Source: an uncultured candidate division Zixibacteria bacterium (GTDB taxonomy: Bacteria; Zixibacteria; MSB-5A5; SM1-73). Taken from it: a stretch of 64,000 nt of DNA. Under the pieces are notes generated by a model. It saw only the letters and a list, made by a program, of their open reading frames with translations. It was not told the DNA's origin and did no database searches. The stretch is taken from positions 16,565-80,564 of the forward strand of contig CAIVRH010000021.1 in the NCBI GenBank assembly GCA_903908285.1, read 5' to 3'. Made by a program: the position numbers and the translations under genes. Numbering within the stretch: the stretch's first letter is position 1; each line of letters starts with the position of its first letter. Below, piece by piece: positions 1 through 7,959 of the stretch.

Positions 1-1
1 A

Positions 2-637
2 GTACACGGAGCAGTGAGGGATAGCATATCTCATGTCCGGTCAGTGCTCGAGATCGAGATTAATTCAGCCACAGATAATCCTTTGATTTTTCCGGATCAA
101 AACCAGGTGATCTCAGCCGGAAATTTTCACGGGGAACCGGTGGCTTTGGCAATGGATTTTTTATGCATAGCTGTATCCGAGCTGGCCAACATCTCCGAGC
201 GAAGAATCGCCGGTTTGATCAATCCTGAAATCAGCGGTCTGCCCGCTTTTTTAGTCAAGGAACCGGGAGTCAACTCCGGATTCATGATGGCGGAGATTGT
301 TGCCGCATCCTTGGTTTCCGAAAACAAGTGTCTTTCCCATCCCGCCTCGGTGGATTCCATCCCCACCTCGATAGATCAGGAAGATCACGTCAGCATGGGA
401 ACCATAGCTGCCCGAAAAGCAAGAGAGGTAATCCGCAACGTAGAGGATGTCTTAGCCATTGAATTCTTAGCAGCCGCACAGGGTATTTTTTTCAGGTTTC
501 CCTTAAAACCTGGAATCGGTACCGGAAAAATCTATCGGCACATCAGAAAAAAGATACAGCCGGTTTTAAAAGATAGACTTTTGAGTGAGGATTTGAACGA
601 AATGAAAGAACTGATGCGGGAAGGGTTTAAGTTATGA
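2..637 (+). CDS. hutH: Histidine ammonia-lyase, C-terminal part (cut by window edge)
   Basis: This is the C-terminal part of an aromatic amino acid lyase, best matched to histidine ammonia-lyase, which deaminates histidine to urocanate in the cytosol. The reading frame is open from base 2 and begins with the family's VHGAVRDS stretch, so the N-terminal half, with the Ala-Ser-Gly triad that forms the MIO cofactor, lies upstream of the window. Visible family signatures are SATDNPLIF, the SAGNFHGEP stretch and the catalytic-pocket motif QEDHVSMG. The chain runs about 211 residues to TGA at 635-637, ending earlier than many HutH proteins. No other hut gene follows, so the pathway context is not visible. 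Another lyase of the same superfamily (an aminomutase or tyrosine ammonia-lyase) cannot be excluded without the N-terminus. Confidence 0.9.
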   Translation, partial: VHGAVRDSISHVRSVLEIEINSATDNPLIFPDQNQVISAGNFHGEPVALAMDFLCIAVSELANISERRIAGLINPEISGLPAFLVKEPGVNSGFMMAEIVAASLVSENKCLSHPASVDSIPTSIDQEDHVSMGTIAARKAREVIRNVEDVLAIEFLAAAQGIFFRFPLKPGIGTGKIYRHIRKKIQPVLKDRLLSEDLNEMKELMREGFKL

Positions 638-1193
638 GTATAAAGATATGAGAAACGAGAGATGAGAAATGAGTTCCGAGTTTTGAGGGAAAATTCGGGT
701 TACAATGAATGGTAATGTTTGAAGAAGAACGAACTGAGTATTAACCTGGTTTATTTCGCTTAAAAGCAGAAGTGGCGTCAATTTTGGCGAACCCTTTTCG
801 CAAACACCTGCGAGTTTTACACAACTTTCTCCGCTGTAATTTCGGATAAGCCCATAATTCAAAGAGATGGAATAGATTAACAATGATGGTTAAGGGAATA
901 AAACAGGCATATTTTTTGTATTAATAATGGACGAGTAAAACCAGGAGAAGGTTATCGCAGTATGAAGTGTAAATCTATAGCTTTAGCTTTGCATCCGGCA
1001 TTAAAAAAACCGTTAAGGCAATCATTACTGATAACACTTAAAAGAAGGCAAACATAAATGTCCACTGGATCCAGAGGATTTACACTCCAGATTGGCGTAA
1101 ATGGCAAAAGGATTTTTCTTGACAAAGCTGCATTATCACTTACTTTGGAGTAGCCAAAAGCACTGTCGTAAAAAGAGAGGAAATTCAGCATCA
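638..1193. other. Intergenic region with a possible decayed HTH reading frame
   Basis: No convincing intact gene lies here. Around 638-680 there are short purine-rich direct repeats of the type GAGATGAGAAA. A 31-codon frame opens at ATG 1058 (MSTGSRGFTLQIGVNG...) and stops at 1151-1153. In the neighbouring frame the sequence continues as YFGVAKSTVVKREEIQ, which resembles a helix-turn-helix recognition segment. This could be a frameshifted remnant of a small DNA-binding protein. A TTGACA hexamer at 1119-1124 has no good -10 partner. Confidence 0.35.
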
Positions 1194-1490
1194 ATGTTCA
1201 CCGATTCAAGGCGAACCGAAAGACTCAAGCCCTATGAGAGGAGGATACCGACCAAGTTTGAAAAAAACTTCAGCTTTGGAGTGGTGGCGCTGATAACCCT
1301 ATTAGGCATGCTGATTTTATTGGGCATATTCCAAATCGATCCGAAATTCAAAGTCTCTTTAGGCATGATCCTGTTAGGTTACGGGTTGATCCGGTTCTGG
1401 ATGCTCCGATCCCGATATCGGAAAATGGAAAGGAAAGAGGATAATGTGAAGGAACCAACCAAAGAGGAAGAGGAAAATCTGCGTAACTAA
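1194..1490 (+). CDS. Small two-helix membrane protein, function unknown
   Basis: A protein of about 98 residues with a basic N-terminus (MFTDSRRTERLKPYERR...), two hydrophobic helices (roughly residues 25-43 and 49-65) and a highly charged Lys/Glu-rich C-terminus. The start at ATG 1194 is preferred over the longer frame opening at 1101, because the upstream extension (HYHLLWSSQKHCRKK) looks like translated intergenic DNA and a GAGAGG stretch lies about 14 bases before 1194. It is not recognised as any named family. It sits just upstream of the promoter of the TPR gene and may belong to the same cell-envelope neighbourhood. Whether it is a real gene is likely but unproven. Confidence 0.5.
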   Translation: MFTDSRRTERLKPYERRIPTKFEKNFSFGVVALITLLGMLILLGIFQIDPKFKVSLGMILLGYGLIRFWMLRSRYRKMERKEDNVKEPTKEEEENLRN

Positions 1491-1501
1491 ATAGAAAATT
1501 C

Positions 1502-1529
1502 TTGACTTTTTGGGAAGTTGAATTATTAT
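1502..1529 (+). promoter_or_regulatory. Predicted sigma-70 promoter for the TPR gene
   Basis: TTGACT at 1502-1507, a 16-base spacer and TATTAT at 1524-1529 lie about 35 bases before the preferred start of the TPR protein. The local sequence is AT-rich. Confidence 0.5.
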
Positions 1530-1562
1530 AAAAAATTATGTTGTTTAACTATAGGAAACCAT

Positions 1563-3302
1563 ATGATAAATGCAGACTCAAAGAATTACTTTAAAGTAGT
1601 GATTATTTTGTTGGTGGTTTGGGGGATAATACCATCAGCTTCCGGACAGGATCTAAATCCCGGGATCAAAGCATATCAGAACGGAGATTACGACCAGGCC
1701 ATCTCGCTGTTCAATCAGTACCTTCAGCAAAAACCGGCGGATGAACAGGGGTATTTTTACCTGGGGAACTGTTATCTCGGGAAAGGGGATTGGGATAGGG
1801 CCATTGAGCAGTACAACAAGGCTTTGGGTATCAAGCCCAAATATTGGGAAGCCCAGGTTCAAGTGGGCAATGTTTATTTGAAAAAGGGGATGCTGGATGA
1901 GGCGGAGAAGATTTTCAAGGAAGGTCTAAAGACCAAGGAAAGAGGAGAATTCTATAATGGCTTGGGTTTGGTGCAAGTGGAACGGGGGAAGCTGCAGGAA
2001 GCGGATTTTTCTTTCAGAAAAGCGATCGCATTTGATGAAAAAAATGCAGAATACCACAGAAATTTAGGCAATGCCAACTTTAAAAAAGATGTTTTGGTGA
2101 TCGCTATTCAGGAGTACAAAACGGCACTGGAGCTGGATTCCTCCTTGGTCGAAGCCAACTTCAACTTGGCGGAGGCTTATTTAAAGCAGGCGAGATTCAA
2201 CGAAGCCATGGAAGAGTACAAAACCGTCATCCGCTTGGATCCTAAGAACCAGGATGCCTACCATGCCCTGGGGGGCATCTACATGTTGGACGGCAAGCAT
2301 TATCCGGAAGCAAGAATCATATATGAGGAATACTTAAAATTCGATCCGCAGGACAGTAAATCGCTGACCAATCTGGGCACCTGCTATTACCATCTTTCCC
2401 GGATGCTGACATATCTGTTGGTGGAAGGAGACAGCCTCACCAAAACTGGAATGCTGGATCGGGCAATCTCAAACCTGGAAAAATCGGCCAGCCTCAAACC
2501 GGATGTTCCCGAAACCTTTCTTTACCTGGGAAAGAGTTATAACGACAAGGGCGAATCGACAAAAGCCCTGCAGGCTTTCTCAACTTACGAGAATTTTATG
2601 GTCCAGAAGAATTACGAGTGGAAAAAAGAAGATGCAGACTACTGGGTAAACAAGGGTCAAGCATTGGCGGCTTTGGGTGATTCCGTATCCCGGGTGGAGG
2701 CGATCGTTTCCTTTGATAAAGCGATTCAACTGGATTCCAGCAAAACCACAGCATTTTCATCTTTGGGAGCGGCTTTGTTCGACCAGGGAAAATTTGCAGA
2801 GGCCATTCCTTTCTTCCAGAAAAAAATCGAAGCCGATTCGAACAATGCCGCAGCTATCCTTAACCTGGCATTCTGTTATCTCAAGCTGGAAAAATATAAG
2901 GATGCGGTGGAACCTTTAAAAAGAGTGGTGGAATTGAAACCGGACAATGCCAATGCCCAGGACCTTCTGGCCCGGGTTTATTTAAACCTTAGCAAATTCA
3001 GTGAAGCCAAGGATGCCTATATTAAGGAAATTGAGTTGAATCCTTCCAACTGCGAACTCCAGTCGAATGTAGGATATTGTTACATGCGCCTGGAAAATCC
3101 GGCAGCAGCAGTTCCCTATTTTACGAAGGCAGCTTCCTGTTTCCCCAAGAAGGTGGATAATCTTCTGAATCTGGCAAAGGCTTTGGAGCTGACCAAAAAT
3201 AACGATGAGGCTTATAAATATTATCTCAAAGTGCTGGAGATCGAACCCAAAAATAAAGATGCCATAGACGGGCGGGATCGAATTGATATGCAGAAATTTT
3301 AA
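1563..3302 (+). CDS. Periplasmic TPR-repeat protein
   Basis: A secreted or periplasmic scaffold built almost wholly of tetratricopeptide repeats. The N-terminus MINADSKNYFKVVIILLVVWGIIPSASGQ is a signal peptide ending near residue 29, followed by about a dozen TPR units with the usual pattern of Y.LG..Y, A...Y..A and L.P. ATG 1563 is chosen because AGGA sits 6 bases upstream and it places the signal peptide at the very N-terminus; the longer frame from TTG 1518 does not. TPR proteins next to ExbB/ExbD/TonB genes are common in FCB bacteria and probably help assemble or regulate envelope complexes. No enzymatic motif is seen. The partner is not identifiable from sequence alone. Confidence 0.85.
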   Translation: MINADSKNYFKVVIILLVVWGIIPSASGQDLNPGIKAYQNGDYDQAISLFNQYLQQKPADEQGYFYLGNCYLGKGDWDRAIEQYNKALGIKPKYWEAQVQVGNVYLKKGMLDEAEKIFKEGLKTKERGEFYNGLGLVQVERGKLQEADFSFRKAIAFDEKNAEYHRNLGNANFKKDVLVIAIQEYKTALELDSSLVEANFNLAEAYLKQARFNEAMEEYKTVIRLDPKNQDAYHALGGIYMLDGKHYPEARIIYEEYLKFDPQDSKSLTNLGTCYYHLSRMLTYLLVEGDSLTKTGMLDRAISNLEKSASLKPDVPETFLYLGKSYNDKGESTKALQAFSTYENFMVQKNYEWKKEDADYWVNKGQALAALGDSVSRVEAIVSFDKAIQLDSSKTTAFSSLGAALFDQGKFAEAIPFFQKKIEADSNNAAAILNLAFCYLKLEKYKDAVEPLKRVVELKPDNANAQDLLARVYLNLSKFSEAKDAYIKEIELNPSNCELQSNVGYCYMRLENPAAAVPYFTKAASCFPKKVDNLLNLAKALELTKNNDEAYKYYLKVLEIEPKNKDAIDGRDRIDMQKF

Positions 3303-3372
3303 AAGCTACGGATAAGGATATAACCAACAGTGGTGTGAATCCTTCGATTCGCACCGGAGGAGCAAAGCGCGA

Positions 3373-4050
3373 ATGGAAGATCAAAATAAAAAGGCCGGTT
3401 CTGCCGAGCGGGTAGAGGAGGAGGATCGTTTTAAGTATATCGGATTCGAAATCTACCCCGGCAAAACCCATGAATTCTGGGAAAGCGAGGAAGAGAAGAA
3501 AAGGTATTTGGAGGAGATCCGAAAGAAGAGATCGTCATCTTCTCTTTTGGAACGAGAGCATAGTCTGATCAAAATGGTCCTCTTTTCAAAAACGGACCGG
3601 GTGATTTTAACCGTCACCTCGATACTTATGATGCTCAGCCTGTTTTTACCCTGGTTTTCCGTAAAAGACGTAGGTTCACTTTTCTTCTTTGGAATCGGTA
3701 AATTGCCGGCAACCGGAGCGTTATTTGGTCTCTTTATGGTTTTAATGATATTGACCATACTGGTTTCCGCCGTAGCCGGAGTGATCAGTCTTTTGGCTCT
3801 ATATAAGAAAACAACCGATAGCGAGTACTATCTGATGAATCTTAAGAAAAAGTTGAAGCTGAATTACCTTCCACTGGTCTTGTGGGGGGTGGTGATATTC
3901 ATCTCGGTCATCGGGATGAACACCTCTTCCCCCGGTTCTTCTGGGGGCGGAAGCTTCAACATCGTCGACCTGTTAACCCAATCTTCAGTTGGATTATGGT
4001 TAAGCTTACCCAGCCTAATTATAAACTGCGTGAAGATCAGCGATCTATAG
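3373..4050 (+). CDS. Integral membrane protein with charged cytosolic N-terminus
   Basis: A protein of 225 residues that I do not recognise. Residues 1-72 are hydrophilic and rich in Lys/Glu/Arg (KRYLEEIRKKRSSSSLLERE), then about four hydrophobic segments follow, near residues 78-95, 110-140, 167-185 and 203-218. A Gly/Ser-rich loop (SSPGSSGGG) lies before the last one. The start ATG 3373 follows a CGGAGGAG ribosome-binding site. It lies between the TPR gene and exbB in the same orientation, so a role in the same envelope process is plausible but unproven. Confidence 0.65.
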   Translation: MEDQNKKAGSAERVEEEDRFKYIGFEIYPGKTHEFWESEEEKKRYLEEIRKKRSSSSLLEREHSLIKMVLFSKTDRVILTVTSILMMLSLFLPWFSVKDVGSLFFFGIGKLPATGALFGLFMVLMILTILVSAVAGVISLLALYKKTTDSEYYLMNLKKKLKLNYLPLVLWGVVIFISVIGMNTSSPGSSGGGSFNIVDLLTQSSVGLWLSLPSLIINCVKISDL

Positions 4051-4168
4051 GAGGATAAGGTTTTAGCATAAAAAATATTGAGGAATCAGCCAATCCCCGG
4101 CATTTTATTCTTGAAGCCGGGTGGGTAGATCAAACAAGGAGGTATGGATGGTTTGAGTCGGTGTATAG

Positions 4169-4204
4169 ACAAGCTGGTACGAGTGGGATGATTCATCCAG
4201 CTTG
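4169..4204 (+). other. Hairpin upstream of exbB
   Basis: CAAGCTGG and CCAGCTTG form an 8-bp perfect stem, with a nested GGATGA/TCATCC palindrome in the loop. There is no U-tract, so it is not an intrinsic terminator. It lies in the roughly 230-base leader before exbB and could be a regulatory or RNA-processing element. Confidence 0.4.
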
Positions 4205-4283
4205 ACTGAGTCTCTGGATGTGAGTTTGAAATCAATTCCAAGGATATGTACCAAAACCTTAAATATAACGAAGGAGCGTTTAA

Positions 4284-5018
4284 ATGAAACAGTCGATCTT
4301 CATAGCATTGGTTTTGATAGTTTCTGTGGCTATTGGATATTTCATCTGGGCTGTATTGCTTCCGGATTACTTGCACAGGGGAGGTCCCCTGGTTGCTCTG
4401 CTTATCGCTCTTTTGGTGATGCTGGTAACTTTCATCATAGAGCGTAGTTTGACTTTGCACAAAGCCAAGGGGACGACCTCGGTTCAAGCTTTTTTCAAGA
4501 ATGTTATCGACATGCTCCAGCAAGGTAACTTTGACGGAGCGTTGGCAGCTTGCGATAAGCAGAGAGGAACGGTGGCTAACGTCTTGAGAGCGGGTATCGA
4601 AAGATACAAGCAGGTTTTAGCGACCGAAGGCAGCGCGGATAAACGTTTGACTGAAACCCAGAGAGCTATCGAAGAGGCAAATGCATTGGAAGTCCCGTTG
4701 TTGGAAAGGAACTTGATTGCCTTATCCACCATTGCTTCCATCGCCACCATGGTGGGGCTTTTGGGAACCACCATCGGTATGATCCGGGCTTTCAAAGCCA
4801 CCGGAACCAGAGTGGGCGGCGTCATCGATGCCCAGAGCTTGGCGGTTGGTATTTCGGAAGCTTTAGTAAACACGGCGGGTGGGTTGTTAGCTGCTATTGT
4901 GGGAATCGTGGCATATAACTTCTTTGTGAACAAGGTGGATGCATTCAACTATACCATGGACGAAGCCACCTACGAAATGCTTCAGCTGTTGAAAGGTAGA
5001 GAGGCAGAAAAGAAATAA
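4284..5018 (+). CDS. exbB: MotA/TolQ/ExbB proton channel family protein
   Basis: The inner-membrane proton-channel subunit that, with ExbD, converts proton flow into work on TonB. The 244-residue protein has an N-terminal membrane helix, a second helix (LVALLIALLVMLVTFIIE), a cytosolic region and the two conserved C-terminal helices containing GLLGTTIGMIRAF and NTAGGLLAAIVGIVAYNFF, the family hallmark. The start ATG 4284 is preceded by GAAGGAG. It is followed 33 bases later by two exbD genes and tonB in one transcriptional unit, which favours ExbB over TolQ or MotA. Confidence 0.93.
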   Translation: MKQSIFIALVLIVSVAIGYFIWAVLLPDYLHRGGPLVALLIALLVMLVTFIIERSLTLHKAKGTTSVQAFFKNVIDMLQQGNFDGALAACDKQRGTVANVLRAGIERYKQVLATEGSADKRLTETQRAIEEANALEVPLLERNLIALSTIASIATMVGLLGTTIGMIRAFKATGTRVGGVIDAQSLAVGISEALVNTAGGLLAAIVGIVAYNFFVNKVDAFNYTMDEATYEMLQLLKGREAEKK

Positions 5019-5051
5019 GAAATGGTGGAAGCAGAGAAAGGAGCATAAGTT

Positions 5052-5540
5052 ATGCTAAAAAAAATGAAGAGAAGAGTAGGCGTCAAGATCGATATGACCC
5101 CGATGGTGGATATTGCCTTTCTTCTGCTCATATTTTACATGACCACCACCTCATTCAAACCGGCAGAAAAATTACATGTGGCCCTCCCTGCCTCTCACTC
5201 GGAGATTAAACTTCCGGAATCAGACATGATCTTTGTTACAGTTACCAAAGAAGATACCATCATGGTGGAATACATCACCAAGGAAAAGGTAACCCAGGAC
5301 GGAAAGGAGATTACCGAACCGGTAAGACATTACGAGGAGACCAATCCCGCCACCCTGCCCCAGGTGATTACCCAGGTGAGAAGTCTCCCCGGTGCCATTA
5401 AGTGGTTCGTGGTTATCAAAGCTGACAAAGACGTCAAATATGGCACCATGAACAGCATCATGGAGGCGCTTCAGAAGATCAAAATCAGCAAGTTCAGTCT
5501 GGTTACGGAAATGGAGATGGAGATGGAGAAGGGAACCTAA
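5052..5540 (+). CDS. exbD: Biopolymer transporter ExbD (first copy)
   Basis: A single-pass inner-membrane protein that forms the proton channel with ExbB. It is 162 residues long. The N-terminal GVKIDMTPMVDIAFLLLIFY is the ExbD signature and carries the essential membrane aspartate at residue 20; the rest is the periplasmic domain. Its periplasmic part contains an inserted charged stretch (about residues 60-95, EKVTQDGKEITEP) not found in the second copy. It lies between exbB and the second exbD. Confidence 0.93.
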   Translation: MLKKMKRRVGVKIDMTPMVDIAFLLLIFYMTTTSFKPAEKLHVALPASHSEIKLPESDMIFVTVTKEDTIMVEYITKEKVTQDGKEITEPVRHYEETNPATLPQVITQVRSLPGAIKWFVVIKADKDVKYGTMNSIMEALQKIKISKFSLVTEMEMEMEKGT

Positions 5541-5565
5541 TTTAGATAATCAGGGAGTGAATAAC

Positions 5566-6108
5566 ATGGCAGCTGTTGATGTAGGTGGAGGATCATCTAG
5601 ACAAAAAAAGGGGGCGGGGCTAAAAAGACCGAAGAAAAGACTGGGGATCAGAATAGATATGACCCCGATGGTGGATATAGCTTTTTTGCTTTTGATCTTT
5701 TATATGGTCACCACTGTTTTTAGCCAGCCCCAAACCATGGAGGTGAATCTGCCTCCATCGGATAATCCGGTCCCGGTGGCAGAATCGCGACTTTTGACTT
5801 TGCGGATCGATGCGGATAATAATCTATGGTGGAATTTAGCCAGAGAGACCCCCCAGCCCCTCAAGTTCGAATCTTTGAGAGGGTTGCTGAGAGATCAGAA
5901 CGAAAAGCAAGCCAAACTGGTAACTTTAGTGAAAGTAGATAAGGATGCCAAGTATTTCAGAATGGTGGATGTGATAGACGATATTCAGCTGGTGGAGAGG
6001 CAGCTGAAGGAAAAGAATCCTAATTTCAGCTACCGTTTCAGCTTATCGATTTTTTCTGAATTCGACAAAAGACAGATGCAAGAGGTGAAAGGGGGTGTAT
6101 CACAATGA
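5566..6108 (+). CDS. exbD: Biopolymer transporter ExbD (second copy)
   Basis: A second ExbD paralogue of 180 residues. The N-terminal cytosolic tail is long and basic (SRQKKGAGLKRPKKRLG), followed by RIDMTPMVDIAFLLLIFYM with the channel aspartate at about residue 37. ATG 5566 is preferred to the upstream GTG at 5557, because CAGGGAG is spaced correctly for it. The stop codon overlaps the tonB start (ATGA-type, 6105-6108), showing translational coupling. Paired exbD genes are typical of FCB bacteria and suggest a heteromeric ExbD assembly. Confidence 0.92.
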   Translation: MAAVDVGGGSSRQKKGAGLKRPKKRLGIRIDMTPMVDIAFLLLIFYMVTTVFSQPQTMEVNLPPSDNPVPVAESRLLTLRIDADNNLWWNLARETPQPLKFESLRGLLRDQNEKQAKLVTLVKVDKDAKYFRMVDVIDDIQLVERQLKEKNPNFSYRFSLSIFSEFDKRQMQEVKGGVSQ

Positions 6109-6869
6109 AATCGGGAAGTGTTATTACCCTGGCGCATGAACCGGGCAGCTTTGCAGATTACGGGGCATTCGAGTTGAAAAGAGGTTATCAGAAGAATCTG
6201 GGGATGGCTTTAGTTTTCGCCGGAGCTTTGCATTTAATCATCATCGGCGGTTTTTTGTTAATCTCCAGCCTCAGCAGTAAGCCGCCGGAAGCTAAAGGGG
6301 TGGTGCGGATTAAGACCATAGCAGAGCTTGCTCCTCCCCCTTCGGTAAGTCAAACCGAGGCTCCGCAGGTAGCAGTTGCATCTCCGGCTCTGGCAGCTCC
6401 TTCGGTCGGAATCCCCAAAGCAGTGCCGGATGAGGAGGCTCCCCAAGACGTGACCATTGCCAGCCAGAAGGAATTAAGCGAAATTCAAGATCTAAGCGCC
6501 AAAAGCATCATAGGCGGAGGTGGAGATTCAATTGCCATCGACATACCGATGGAGGAGTATATGCCTGCACCGGGAGAGTTCGTGCCAGTGGACGAGCAGC
6601 CCGTTGCCCTAGAGTATGTTAAACCTGAATATCCTCCTATGGCAAGACAGGCGGGGTTTGAGGGAACTGTATGGGTGGAAGCCTTGGTGGATAAAAATGG
6701 CAATGTGAGAGATGTCAGAGTGGTCAAATCATCAGGTTCCAGTGCCGGATTCGAGGAGGCAGCCATAGAAGCTGCAAAAAAAACCAAATGGAAGCCAGCT
6801 ATTAGTAACAAGCAGCCAGTAGCTGTACGGGTGACTTATCCGGTCGTGTTCAAATTGACCGGGAAATAA
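6105..6869 (+). CDS. tonB: TonB energy transducer
   Basis: A periplasm-spanning protein that passes energy from ExbBD to outer-membrane receptors. It is 254 residues long: a cytosolic N-terminus of about 30 residues, one membrane helix (residues about 33-56), a Pro/Ala/Glu-rich linker and a C-terminal TonB domain (from about residue 165) with the family pattern YPPMARQAGFEGTVWVEALVDKNG and the terminal beta strand. The N-terminal tail is longer than in classical TonB. It overlaps exbD by 4 bases and a strong terminator lies downstream, so it closes the operon. No TonB-dependent receptor gene is present in this window. Confidence 0.92.
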   Translation: MKSGSVITLAHEPGSFADYGAFELKRGYQKNLGMALVFAGALHLIIIGGFLLISSLSSKPPEAKGVVRIKTIAELAPPPSVSQTEAPQVAVASPALAAPSVGIPKAVPDEEAPQDVTIASQKELSEIQDLSAKSIIGGGGDSIAIDIPMEEYMPAPGEFVPVDEQPVALEYVKPEYPPMARQAGFEGTVWVEALVDKNGNVRDVRVVKSSGSSAGFEEAAIEAAKKTKWKPAISNKQPVAVRVTYPVVFKLTGK

Positions 6870-7209
6870 AGACTTTAAGCTTTTGTTCTGTAAAGTAAAG
6901 TCTAAGGACCGGAGCAGTGATTCCTTTTCGGGGATGGTTTTATATTCGACTCATCGGAGGAGAGATGAGCTGAAAGGGGGGAAATGGTTCGAGTTGAGTT
7001 TTCTAACCTGAGGCAGTTTGGCTAAACTGCCTTTGTTTTTATGATAGTTTTAAGAAAATCAAATAAACTTTGATCGCGAAAAATGGGTCTTAAAATAAGT
7101 ATGGTTTGTCAGGTTCAGTCATCTTCTGCCCGGATAGATTTTTGAAACCTTTTGCCAGCCAATTGCGTTAGAAGGATTAGACAGTGGATTTTAAAGGAAA
7201 GGAGCTTTA
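6870..7209. other. Intergenic region after tonB
   Basis: The region holds the transcription terminator at 7011-7040 and, before it, a hairpin CTCATC/GATGAG around 6950-6969 followed by CTGAAAGGGGGGAAA. I compared it by eye with common riboswitch consensuses and found no match. Nothing else is evident before the ribosome-binding site AAAGGAG of the next gene. Confidence 0.5.
7011..7040 (+). terminator. Rho-independent terminator of the exb-tonB operon
   Basis: AGGCAGTTT (7011-7019) and AAACTGCCT (7024-7032) form a perfect 9-bp stem with a GGCT loop, followed by TTGTTTTT. Confidence 0.88.
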
Positions 7210-7941
7210 ATGGAACAAATGATACCGTCCGTTCAACCGGAAGAAAAACCGATGGGTGGAGCGTCAAAGATTTTCAATACTTTTTTCGAACCCAGAAAAG
7301 TATTCGAAAACCTAGTTATCAAGCCAACCTGGTTATTGCCGTTTATTATCATTGCCATACTGGGAATAGGCTTTTTCTACACCACCTATCCTTACATCAT
7401 GAATCAGCAGGTGGAGCGGATCAGAGACAACGATAAAATATCGGAGGAACAAAAACTGGTGATCATAGAGAAAATGACGGAAAAAGCTACTCCTCCTATA
7501 TGGCAGTTGTCCTTAGCGCCGCTCGGTACCATAGTCACGCTGGCTATTGTGGCGGTTATCTTGTTTTTTGTCTTCAACGTTATTTTGGGCGGGGATTCCT
7601 CATTTCGCCGGGTCTTTTCGGTTTATTGTTATTCTTCCCTCATCTCCATCCCGGCGATGATAGTTAAATATCCTTTGATCATGATAAAAAAGGATATAGG
7701 GATTCAAACCAGCTTGGCATTGCTGCTGTCTGCAGATAGTAAGAACAGTTTCCTTTACAGCATCCTTTCCAGCTTTGATGTTTTCGCCATCTGGCAGGTA
7801 ATATTAGTATCCCTAGGTATGGGAGTTTTATATAAGTACAGCACCAAGAAAGCTTTTTCCACGGTATTGGTTCTCTGGATAATATGGATATTGGCAAAAT
7901 CGGGACTTTCCAGCCTTTTTGGCGGGATGTTCGGCTTATAG
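7210..7941 (+). CDS. Yip1-like multi-pass membrane protein
   Basis: A 243-residue membrane protein with about five helices that resembles the bacterial YIP1 family. It shows the usual soluble start ending in the FNTFFEPRKVFENLVIKPTWLLP transition, a membrane segment, a charged loop (residues 75-100) and four further hydrophobic segments with FRRVFSVYCYSSLISIPAMI. ATG 7210 follows AAAGGAGC. Bacterial Yip1 proteins have no firmly known role. Here the gene is immediately upstream of the TolC gene (18-base gap), so it is probably co-transcribed with the ABC exporter and may help its assembly. Confidence 0.75.
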   Translation: MEQMIPSVQPEEKPMGGASKIFNTFFEPRKVFENLVIKPTWLLPFIIIAILGIGFFYTTYPYIMNQQVERIRDNDKISEEQKLVIIEKMTEKATPPIWQLSLAPLGTIVTLAIVAVILFFVFNVILGGDSSFRRVFSVYCYSSLISIPAMIVKYPLIMIKKDIGIQTSLALLLSADSKNSFLYSILSSFDVFAIWQVILVSLGMGVLYKYSTKKAFSTVLVLWIIWILAKSGLSSLFGGMFGL

Positions 7942-7959
7942 AAATCGGGAGGAAGGAAA

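Noticed and set aside
952..1194. 80-residue ORF on the minus strand
   Set aside because: It has no ribosome-binding site or recognisable domain, and opposes the direction of all neighbouring genes.
6870..7010. Riboswitch after tonB
   Set aside because: The hairpins do not match cobalamin, c-di-GMP, SAM or TPP consensus sequences, and the position is at an operon's 3' end.
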